From positions 1-37,722 of the IMG/VR virus record IMGVR_UViG_3300005613_000193: a stretch of DNA of 37,722 bases. The stretch is one strand, 5' to 3'. Position numbers and translations under genes: made by a program. The notes under the pieces were generated by a model that was not told the DNA's origin, searched no databases, and was given only the letters and a program-made list of their open reading frames with translations. Positions 32,036 to 37,722 of the stretch are shown in pieces. This DNA is from a virus. The number at the start of each line of letters is the position of its first letter. The stretch's first letter is position 1.

Positions 32036-32065
32036 TTGTACTAAAATATAAGATAATAGTATATT
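32036..32065 (+). promoter_or_regulatory. Promoter for ncRNA/attenuator candidate
   Basis: TTGTAC (32036-32041), an 18-bp spacer and TATATT (32060-32065) form a good sigma70-like site. The predicted start at about 32072 leads into the structured region before rusA. Confidence 0.55.
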
Positions 32066-32071
32066 AAAAAT

Positions 32072-32160
32072 CAACATAGTAACCCCTAGGTTTAACTTAG
32101 GCAGTGGCGTACCCTTCCTTATGTTATGTTATATAGATCCTTTGCTGCTGCCTATTTTTT
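32072..32160 (+). ncRNA. Candidate small RNA or attenuator before rusA
   Basis: The predicted transcript carries a near-palindrome (CCTAGGTTTAACTTAGG, 32085-32101) and then a terminator: TAGGCAGTGGCG pairs with TGCTGCTGCCTA, 12 bp with three G-U pairs, followed by six T (32155-32160). There is no ORF inside. Because rusA starts 8 nt after the T-run, the element could be a free sRNA or an attenuator that controls rusA. The two stems share bases 32098-32101, so they may be mutually exclusive. Confidence 0.5.
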
Positions 32161-32168
32161 GAGAGCTT

Positions 32169-32564
32169 ATGAATGAGAAAAAGATTGTCATAGATCAGAC
32201 CCCAATTCCACAAGGAAGGCCTCGAGTTACACGTTGGGGAACTTTTGATCCGAACAAAGATTCTAAGAACTGGATTCGCCTACAGATTAGAGAACAATTT
32301 AACGAAAAGCTTGAGTGTCCGATTGAAGTAGAGATTATGTTCTTTATGCCAATTCCGAAATCTACCTCTAAGAAAAAGCAAATAATGATGATGGCTAATG
32401 AGATTAAGCATGTGAAACGTTCTGATCTTGATAATTTATATAAATTGTACACTGATTGTATGACAGAAATAGTCTATAAAGATGATAGTCAAATCCATAA
32501 ATGCTACATTGAAAAAATGTATTCAGACCATCCAAGAGTTGAAATACTTATTAAGTGGGAATAA
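32169..32564 (+). CDS. rusA: RusA-like Holliday junction resolvase
   Basis: 131 aa. The N-terminus has TPIPQGRPRVTRWG, the usual RusA opening. The catalytic region is KRSDLDNLYKLYTDCM with Asp86 and Asp88, followed by VYKDDSQI with Asp105; these match the acidic residues of RusA. E. coli RusA is 120 aa. The dimer cuts four-way junctions made by recombination and replication, which fits the ERF/YqaJ pair. A weak ribosome site and the upstream terminator suggest low or controlled expression. Confidence 0.88.
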   Translation: MNEKKIVIDQTPIPQGRPRVTRWGTFDPNKDSKNWIRLQIREQFNEKLECPIEVEIMFFMPIPKSTSKKKQIMMMANEIKHVKRSDLDNLYKLYTDCMTEIVYKDDSQIHKCYIEKMYSDHPRVEILIKWE

Positions 32565-32605
32565 GTTGGGGAAATGCGTTCCCCAATAAATATTGTTTAT
32601 TCCCA
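32556..32605. other. Nested hairpins between convergent genes
   Basis: Outer arms TGGGAATAA and TTATTCCCA (9 bp) enclose inner arms TTGGGGAA and TTCCCCAA (8 bp, 5-nt loop). The rusA stop codon lies in the outer arm. There is no U-run. It likely marks the 3' end of both convergent transcripts. Confidence 0.55.
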
Positions 32606-32620
32606 ATCCATTCCTAAAGT

Positions 32621-32771
32621 CTATTCAATTAAGCCGTTTAAAGGTTTGCTCCAGATTTGACCAAGCTTATTAAATGCAAATTTTTTCAATTCTTGCTCTT
32701 CGTAATCTGTATCAGCAATAGCAGCTATAATACGATCAATCTTAGCTTTTGCTTTCCAGATATTTTGATCT
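32621..32771 (-). pseudogene. Second part of antirepressor-like gene (+1 frame)
   Basis: After the stop of the 100-aa frame, the +1 frame continues with EDQNIWKAKAKIDRIIAAIA then DTDYEEQELKKFAFNK and ends at 32621. It has no good start of its own apart from a possible TTG. It is best seen as the C-terminal part of the same protein, separated by a single-base frame change, probably in the T6 run at 32784-32789 or at AAA-TGA. Confidence 0.55.
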
Positions 32772-33074
32772 TCATTTTGAAACAAAAAACCAAAGTCCTG
32801 GACGGTTATAACATCTAATTGGAATTGTTCTTTTATGCTTCACAACGGTATCCACATTGGATACCCCTGCGATCTCTCTTTTTAACTCCAAGACACACGA
32901 AGTATGTTCAAAATATTCTTTAAATTTATTATAAATCTTTTTTGATTGTTGGTGCGGATTTTTATATCCAAGATGTCTACAGATATCGACTCCAGTAATA
33001 TACCACTTATCAGTATAAGGTTTTCTAAAAAGAGCTAAACCATCTTGTTCTCTAAATTGAATCTTATTTTTCAT
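32772..33074 (-). CDS. BRO/antirepressor-like protein, N-terminal frame
   Basis: 100 aa with a strong AGGAGGG site. The core DKWYITGVDICRHLGYKNPH then QQSKKIYNKFKEYF and the later CYNRPGLWFFVSK follow the order of the N-terminal DNA-binding domain of phage antirepressors (BRO-N or ORF6N style). The frame ends soon after the domain, but the +1 frame continues for about 50 more residues. Its leader can form a pseudoknot over the ribosome site, and a 24-bp palindrome lies upstream. It probably acts in a regulatory switch; the target is unknown. Confidence 0.6.
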   Translation of the reverse strand: MKNKIQFREQDGLALFRKPYTDKWYITGVDICRHLGYKNPHQQSKKIYNKFKEYFEHTSCVLELKREIAGVSNVDTVVKHKRTIPIRCYNRPGLWFFVSK

Positions 33075-33077
33075 AGA

Positions 33078-33122
33078 CCCTCCTCGAAAGGTTAAAAGCG
33101 GGGCTAGTTCGAGGCTAGCCCC
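33078..33122 (-). promoter_or_regulatory. Candidate pseudoknot over antirepressor ribosome site
   Basis: Minus-strand RNA: GGGGCUAG and CUAGCCCC (33115-33122 and 33100-33107) form a perfect 8-bp stem. Its 7-nt loop CCUCGAA (33108-33114) is fully complementary to UUCGAGG (33082-33088), which overlaps the AGGAGGG Shine-Dalgarno (33078-33084). The second helix would hide the ribosome site. Confidence 0.65.
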
Positions 33123-33124
33123 AA

Positions 33125-33196
33125 TGATTTCGAAATCAAATAATGTTTTATTATAAATTAAATTTGATTTAAATACGATTAAAATTTTAATCGTAT
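33125..33196. promoter_or_regulatory. Two perfect palindromes, probable operators
   Basis: TGATTTCGAAATCA (33125-33138) and a 24-bp perfect palindrome at 33173-33196 with half-site ATACGATTAAAA lie between the divergent antirepressor-like gene and promoter C. The longer one is a strong candidate binding site for a dimeric repressor; its AT-rich centre also suits strand opening. Confidence 0.65.
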
Positions 33197-33223
33197 ATTG
33201 ATTGATTAAAAAAATCTCTGTAA

Positions 33224-33278
33224 TTTACTAATTTGGTGTAAAAGTGTAAGATAATGTATATCTCAGAAGGTTGAGATA
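33224..33278 (+). promoter_or_regulatory. Early promoter C with start-site hairpin
   Basis: TTTACT (33224-33229), a 17-bp spacer and TAAGAT (33247-33252). TATCTCA-GAAGGT-TGAGATA (33259-33278) is a perfect 7-bp hairpin at the predicted start. It drives two small membrane-protein genes. Confidence 0.7.
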
Positions 33279-33293
33279 AACATGGGAGTGAAT

Positions 33294-33371
33294 ATGAAGT
33301 TCTATATGATGATGTTTATTCTAGCATATGTTTTTACAAGAAATAAAAATGAGGATGATGATGAATATTGA
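33294..33371 (+). CDS. 25-aa membrane microprotein
   Basis: ATG 33294 follows GGGAG by about 6 nt. MKFYMMMFILAYVFT is a hydrophobic helix, and the tail RNKNEDDDEY is acidic. It overlaps the next gene by 11 bp. It is the first gene after promoter C. Very small, so coding status rests on the ribosome site and the overlap; possible roles include a membrane toxin or lysis helper. Confidence 0.45.
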   Translation: MKFYMMMFILAYVFTRNKNEDDDEY

Positions 33372-33639
33372 TTTAATTGTTTTTTACTTTGTTTTACCAG
33401 TTGGTTCTTTTTGTGTTTTAAAATATTTAACAAGAGACAATCTTTTTTTTAAAATATTTTTACAATATAAATTGATTGTAATTTTTTACTTAATTTTATT
33501 ATTAATAGATGGTCATGAAGATAAAATAGATTTTTATTTATCATGGTTCGCGTTTATTAGTTGTATAATACACTATTTCTACAGAGTTTATGCATTCGAT
33601 AAAGAAATTTGCGAATATTTAGGTATGAAGCAGGATTAA
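33361..33639 (+). CDS. Three-TM membrane protein
   Basis: 92 aa from ATG 33361 with GAGG 6 nt upstream. Hydrophobic helices lie at about 3-21 (IDLIVFYFVLPVGSFCVL), 34-51 (YKLIVIFYLILLLI) and 59-78 (IDFYLSWFAFISCIIHYFYR), with charged loops. Size and topology fit a class I holin, but an early-type promoter and no nearby endolysin argue for caution. The stop overlaps the convergent ejection-protein stop. Confidence 0.6.
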   Translation: MNIDLIVFYFVLPVGSFCVLKYLTRDNLFFKIFLQYKLIVIFYLILLLIDGHEDKIDFYLSWFAFISCIIHYFYRVYAFDKEICEYLGMKQD

Positions 33640-36557
33640 GTTAATCCCGCTTCCCTTCTAATTTTTCTTACTGCGGCTTTACTCATACCATTCCGCTCTA
33701 ATTCTTGAGAGTATTTTATTATTCCACTTTGATTGCCTTTTAAAGTTTTGAATTTTTTTACTCTAAACTTTTTTTGAGCATATCTAAAAATAGCTGGTGC
33801 TTTTATAATTAAGGCGCTAGCACTTGTTGATACTGGCAAAGCTAATCCTGTCCAGGATTTAAAAGCTACTCTAAGCAAACCATAAAGTAAGTCTTTTAAT
33901 CTCTTTTTATTTTTTTCTTTTTTAAGTTTTTCTTTTATACTTTCTTTAGCTTTAGGTTCTTCTTTAGCTTTAGATTGCTGTTTTTGATTTTGATCGATTT
34001 TCTTTTCTAAATCTTCTAGTTTTTTCTTGATCTTCTCATTTGTTAGGTCTTCTTCTGTTATTTCTTTAACTGTTTTCTCTACATCTTTTTCAAGTTTATC
34101 ATAATTTACATCAAGCTCTTCAGCTATTTTCTTGCCTGTTTCTCTAGTTGGTTTTGCTGTATAATTTTTAAATAATTTTGTTAATTCACCATCTCGCTTT
34201 ATTTCTGATGCCTTTAATCTTTCAGCAACCTCTTTTCTAGCCTTAATCTCTCTTAGCTTTTGATTTCTTTCATGAAGGTATCTTTCTGTATCTGTTCTCT
34301 TAATAAGCTTCTTAAGAGCCTCTTCTTCACGTCTAAGAGCAAATAAAGATTCTATCACACGGCTATCTCGAGCTTGTTTGATTTCATCCCCAATTTCTTT
34401 TAATCTTCTTTCATATGTATCTTTATATGTTCTCATAACCTTTTGATGAAAATCATCTCTTGGTTTGCCGGGAGGTTGCTTTTTCTTTAACAACTCATTA
34501 GCCATTTTTGTTCTTTCTGGATTATAGTCAGATTTAGATAAAGTTATTGGTTTTTTTAGTCGAGCAGCTTCTTCACTAAGTGTGTCTAGTCTCTTTTCTG
34601 CAGCTTTCTGCAAGTCTTTAATAGTTCCTCTCTCGTCACCGGTATAAGAAATTTTTAAAGCTCTTTCAAATAAATCTTCTGAATTGACTAAATCTTGTTT
34701 TTCATAATCTAGCAATGATTTAATTCTTTCCTTTTCCTTTCCTTTTGCCTCAAACTCAGCATCTTCCAATGCTCGAATTCTTGCAGATTGCTCTTGAACA
34801 GTCTTTCTAATTGGTTCTATCTCTTTCCTTGCAGCTTCTTTTCTAAGAGATTCTTTTTCTAAAGTAGCGGCTCTTTTGATTCTATTTTTTATCTTATCTC
34901 TTTTCGCTTGATCAATTTGTATTTCTGTCGCATATTTGGGATAGTTTTTAACTTGTTCTTTAAAAACTTCAGCTTCTTTTTTTTCGTCAATTATTCTAGG
35001 TGGTGCTACTTTTTCGGCTCTTGCAGCAACCTTTTGCACTGGCAAATCTGTTTCTTTAAGTTGAGTTACAATATTATTGAATTGACTAACGGCTTCTGGC
35101 TGTCCTGCTTCTACAGCTGCCATATCTAAACCAGATTTTGCAGCAACTGATCTAGCTCCTAATGCTACATCTTCAGCAGCGGCTTTGAAATCTTTTGCTT
35201 TTGAAGAGATATTTTCTTGAACTAAGTTAGGTAATGATTTAACAGAAACAAACTCTTCTCCAATTTCTTTAATTCTATTTGGCGTAACAGTCTCACCGGG
35301 TGAACCGCCTTTGAAAAAAGAAAAGCCTTTATTTTTTACGGCTTCTGCATATCTCTTATACATATCCCATTTAGAAGTACCAGCTCTTGCAGCCATGTTA
35401 TCTAAGGATCTCTTTAATGGTAATACTGCATCACCTAAGATATCAAAACCTGCACCAATTCCAGCAACGACGGCACCATGTTTAATTATATCTTTGTAGT
35501 TTATTGGTTCTTCATTTTTAATAAATTCATTTAAAAACTTAACACCTGCTGATGATGTTCCTCGTAGAGCTGATTTAGTTGCTATTTGAGAAGCCAATCC
35601 TTTTAGCAAGCTTCCTGATTTAGAAGCAACTGCTTTACCAACAGCATTTCCTGCAAGTTGAAAACCATATTTTTCAAGAGCTGCTCCTGTAAAAAGAGAG
35701 CCTCCGATTTTTGCAAATGTATTTGTTATTTTTCCAGCCACTGAACGTGGTTCTTCTGGCTTCATACCTGGAATATTTTCAGATAAACCAAAAGTCAGAC
35801 CGGATAAGGCGCTTTTGCTTGCGTTTTCTTGTTCTTTTAACTTTTCAGCATTTTTAGTTATAAAATCTTTTATTATATCTGGTAATGGTAGTTTTGATAT
35901 TTTGTCTAATGACTGACCAAACACTTCTTTTATAGGTTCTTTTGGTTCTGGTACCGTTAGATAAGATTTTAATTGCTCTCCAATATCAGCAATATTAGGT
36001 CCTGTTCCAGGTGCTGGCATCCCAGGCTTTTGAGCTTGTTGCTCTTCGGTTCTGCCAAATGCTGGACCTCTTTCTCCAAATGGTACTGTGGCTGCTTCTT
36101 GAGCTTGTTGATCTGCAGCTATTTCTTGAGCAAATTGTGAAACCACATCTGAGGCAGCGTTTTCATCACCTGTTGATAAATAAGCGTTTAAGGCAGCCTG
36201 TTTTATCTTTTCTTTATTTTCTTGTGTGACAGATTCAGGACCAATATTTTGAAACTTTAAGGAATTAGTTATATTTTTTTCTAAATTATTAACAAACTTT
36301 TGCTGATCTTTTCTTGTTTGAGCTATATTCTTAAGTTTAGTTTGAAGAAATTGGGTAGCACCCTCTCGATTCTCAGGCGAAACATTAGCTAAGATTTGTC
36401 CCATTGCATTATTAATCTCTTGTGGATCATTGCTTTGTGATACTTGGCTTAAAATCTGATCTATCCCAGACATTTCAAAGCCTCGACCTATACCTTTTGA
36501 AAGGTTTGTTCCAGCTTGTGCGCCTGCTTGAAATGCTTGTTCATATGGTGCTGTCAT
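33636..36557 (-). CDS. Large DNA-ejection (internal virion) protein
   Basis: 973 aa with AAGGAG upstream. The first 200 residues are Gln/Ala/Asn-rich (EQAFQAGAQAGTNLSKGIGR, then repeated Gln-rich helices). Around 260-385 lie small-residue, weakly hydrophobic segments (IGGSLFTGAALEKYGFQLAG, IKHGAVVAGIGAGFDILGDA). Residues 520-900 are a long Lys/Glu-rich coiled coil, ending with a basic tail. This is the typical style of P22 gp16/gp20-type ejection proteins that leave the capsid to open a channel in the host envelope. No lysozyme motif is visible. Confidence 0.72.
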   Translation of the reverse strand: MTAPYEQAFQAGAQAGTNLSKGIGRGFEMSGIDQILSQVSQSNDPQEINNAMGQILANVSPENREGATQFLQTKLKNIAQTRKDQQKFVNNLEKNITNSLKFQNIGPESVTQENKEKIKQAALNAYLSTGDENAASDVVSQFAQEIAADQQAQEAATVPFGERGPAFGRTEEQQAQKPGMPAPGTGPNIADIGEQLKSYLTVPEPKEPIKEVFGQSLDKISKLPLPDIIKDFITKNAEKLKEQENASKSALSGLTFGLSENIPGMKPEEPRSVAGKITNTFAKIGGSLFTGAALEKYGFQLAGNAVGKAVASKSGSLLKGLASQIATKSALRGTSSAGVKFLNEFIKNEEPINYKDIIKHGAVVAGIGAGFDILGDAVLPLKRSLDNMAARAGTSKWDMYKRYAEAVKNKGFSFFKGGSPGETVTPNRIKEIGEEFVSVKSLPNLVQENISSKAKDFKAAAEDVALGARSVAAKSGLDMAAVEAGQPEAVSQFNNIVTQLKETDLPVQKVAARAEKVAPPRIIDEKKEAEVFKEQVKNYPKYATEIQIDQAKRDKIKNRIKRAATLEKESLRKEAARKEIEPIRKTVQEQSARIRALEDAEFEAKGKEKERIKSLLDYEKQDLVNSEDLFERALKISYTGDERGTIKDLQKAAEKRLDTLSEEAARLKKPITLSKSDYNPERTKMANELLKKKQPPGKPRDDFHQKVMRTYKDTYERRLKEIGDEIKQARDSRVIESLFALRREEEALKKLIKRTDTERYLHERNQKLREIKARKEVAERLKASEIKRDGELTKLFKNYTAKPTRETGKKIAEELDVNYDKLEKDVEKTVKEITEEDLTNEKIKKKLEDLEKKIDQNQKQQSKAKEEPKAKESIKEKLKKEKNKKRLKDLLYGLLRVAFKSWTGLALPVSTSASALIIKAPAIFRYAQKKFRVKKFKTLKGNQSGIIKYSQELERNGMSKAAVRKIRREAGLT

Positions 36558-36566
36558 AATTTCTCC

Positions 36567-37238
36567 TTAATATAAAAATCCAGCTCTTTTTACTGGCGGT
36601 GGGGTTTTTGCTTGTGGTTGTGCAGTATCAGCAGTTGGTTGACTAAAAGCTCTTATTATATTTCCTATGTCTTGACCACCTCGCTCAGATGTCAAATAAC
36701 CTGCTCCACCTTCTAAAGCTCCTTGAAATGGTGAAATCTGTTCTGCTGGACCTGCTCCTTGTTTTAATATACCTCCGATGCCTTGAAGCTGTCTATTTTT
36801 AGCAGCTTCTTGCATGCTAGCATATTGCTGGTTAAGCATTTGATCCATATCAACGCCTGCTCTTGCCAAGGAATCTTCCAAGCCTGTTCCTCTTTGTTGA
36901 CCAGATGCAATATATTGTTGCTGGATTTGAGGCGCTGTTTGCATTCTAAAACGTGACATTGCAGGGTCTCTAAATGATTTGTTGAAGGCTTCTTCATCCA
37001 TGTTAAATAAATCAGAATATGGACCGCCTTCTCCTTGAAGAGATGACATCAATTGATCAATTAATTGCTTTTGTTGATCTTGAATAGGTGTTGATTGTTT
37101 TCTTTTGCTAGATAGATAACCAGCTAATCCTCCACCTAATAAACCTATTCCACCACCTACTAAAGAACCCATAGGTCCAAAGGCACTTCCAATAGTAGCC
37201 CCTGTTCCAGCTCCAGACATTGCACTTTGTGCTGCCAT
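36567..37238 (-). CDS. Small DNA-ejection protein, gp7-like size
   Basis: 223 aa from ATG 37238 (AAGGAG 9 nt upstream; an earlier in-frame ATG at 37274 overlaps the upstream gene and lacks a site). Residues 8-50 form a glycine-rich membrane-active stretch (GTGATIGSAFGPMGSLVGGG, then LLGGGLAGYL). The middle is Gln/Met-rich, with a QQQYIASGQQRGTGLEDSLA helix, followed by a proline-rich tail. P22 gp7 is 229 aa. It precedes the large ejection gene and is probably part of the same complex. Confidence 0.7.
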   Translation of the reverse strand: MAAQSAMSGAGTGATIGSAFGPMGSLVGGGIGLLGGGLAGYLSSKRKQSTPIQDQQKQLIDQLMSSLQGEGGPYSDLFNMDEEAFNKSFRDPAMSRFRMQTAPQIQQQYIASGQQRGTGLEDSLARAGVDMDQMLNQQYASMQEAAKNRQLQGIGGILKQGAGPAEQISPFQGALEGGAGYLTSERGGQDIGNIIRAFSQPTADTAQPQAKTPPPVKRAGFLY

Positions 37239-37251
37239 AATATTTTTCTCC

Positions 37252-37518
37252 TTAAGATAATGTTGTCCACACAACTGTCGTTGGATCAGTGTGTTCGACT
37301 AACATCTCTACCTTGTTTGTTAATGTGTTAATATTAAAATCACCTTCAGCTAATGCAACATCGCTTACCAGTCCATCTGTCTCTCTTTTGTATATATCTG
37401 GCTTCTTATTTAATGCAACTGCTAGTTCTCGATATAAATCCTGAATTATATTTAGCAACTCTTCGTTTGTTAAGTTTACAGTTGATCCAATATTTAGACT
37501 TTCTGGTATCTTTGCCAT
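37252..37518 (-). CDS. Small virion-cluster protein
   Basis: 88 aa, with its ATG overlapping the gp10-like stop by 1 bp (TAATG). NLTNEELLNIIQDLYRELAV forms an N-terminal helix, and the C-terminal half is beta-like (DFNINTLTNKVEMLVEHTDP). Small proteins of this form are found next to phage tail genes, where some act as fibre or needle adaptors. Function unproven. Confidence 0.6.
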   Translation of the reverse strand: MAKIPESLNIGSTVNLTNEELLNIIQDLYRELAVALNKKPDIYKRETDGLVSDVALAEGDFNINTLTNKVEMLVEHTDPTTVVWTTLS

Positions 37519-37722
37519 TAATAACTATCTAACCCCGCTCGATCTGCATGTATTCTTATTGATGTTATCTTAACTCTATTACTTACACTATCACTTCTCA
37601 TTCTTAGGGTTAAAAAATTCACTTCCTGATTTACTGTTAAATTTATCCATATTCTATCTTTTGTTGAATCTGTAACAGTTGGATCTAACAATACTGTCTT
37701 AAATGGTTCATCCTCTTCGTCC
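37518..37722 (-). CDS. P22 gp10-like tail protein (C-terminal part across the join)
   Basis: This is the 3' end of the gene at 1-1820. Bases 37600-37722 repeat 1-123, and 37518-37599 add the unique C-terminus: RSDSVSNRVKITSIRIHADR then AGLDSY and a stop. The frame is open throughout, confirming circular continuity. The stop overlaps the next ATG by one base. Confidence 0.8.
   Translation of the reverse strand, partial: DEEDEPFKTVLLDPTVTDSTKDRIWINLTVNQEVNFLTLRMRSDSVSNRVKITSIRIHADRAGLDSY
37600..37722. repeat. Terminal direct repeat (copy 2)
   Basis: Identical to bases 1-123; see copy 1. Only one copy should be counted when the genome is treated as a circle of about 37.6 kb. Confidence 0.9.

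Noticed and set aside
32080-32160. tRNA-like fold before rusA
   Set aside because: No acceptor, anticodon or T-loop signature; it fits a promoter-leader-terminator unit better.

Overview
This window looks like a complete, circularly mapping genome of a low-GC, tailed double-stranded DNA phage with a short-tail (podovirus-like), P22-type virion. Bases 1-123 are identical to bases 37600-37722, and one reading frame (the gp10-like tail protein) runs without a break across that join. The non-redundant genome is therefore about 37.6 kb. Shine-Dalgarno sites are of the ordinary bacterial type. A lipoprotein signal and an outer-membrane-like protein point to a Gram-negative host, which I cannot name more closely. 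I see no integrase, repressor, DNA polymerase, RNA polymerase, tRNA or recognisable endolysin.

Late genes lie almost entirely on the minus strand and, read around the circle, run as follows. Terminase small subunit, a GTG-started 57-aa gene, terminase large subunit and a zinc-finger protein come first (25285 down to 22790). A tail-fibre block follows (21699 to 11389): a beta-solenoid fibre, two C1q-like fibres, a shorter fibre, a coiled-coil protein and small virion proteins. Next come the portal (P22 type), scaffold, major capsid protein (N4-gp56 type), decoration-like proteins with a repeated FCCH-like domain, the gp4-like adaptor and the gp10-like tail protein. Last are two probable DNA-ejection proteins (37238 to 33636). 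Three HNH homing-type endonucleases sit inside this late block: two antisense at 7696-9129, overlapping the 3' ends of their neighbours, and one co-directional at 18551-19180, whose start signals lie in an 11-bp hairpin.

Early genes are on the plus strand, mainly 25439-32564. They include small membrane and ribbon-helix-helix proteins, and a zinc-ribbon protein joining a sigma-region-4-like HTH to an RNA polymerase alpha-CTD-like domain. An ERF annealing protein with a YqaJ exonuclease, a Rha-type regulator, a replication initiator carrying iterons inside its own gene, a SpoVG-like protein and a RusA resolvase follow. This suggests replication by recruiting host machinery plus recombination, and headful packaging by a P22-like terminase. 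A separate plus-strand island (21806-22793) of small genes sits between terminase and tail fibres.

The regulatory DNA is the most unusual part. Three early promoters (before 25439, 27163 and 33294) share sequence and each place an RNA hairpin at the predicted transcription start. Base changes in two copies keep G-U pairing. An antirepressor-like gene (33074 down) has a probable pseudoknot over its Shine-Dalgarno, a perfect 24-bp palindrome upstream and an interrupted reading frame. The replication gene has three stacked dyads upstream. One fibre gene seems to need an AUU start and a +1 frame change. All functional calls come from reading motifs by eye; no database search was run.
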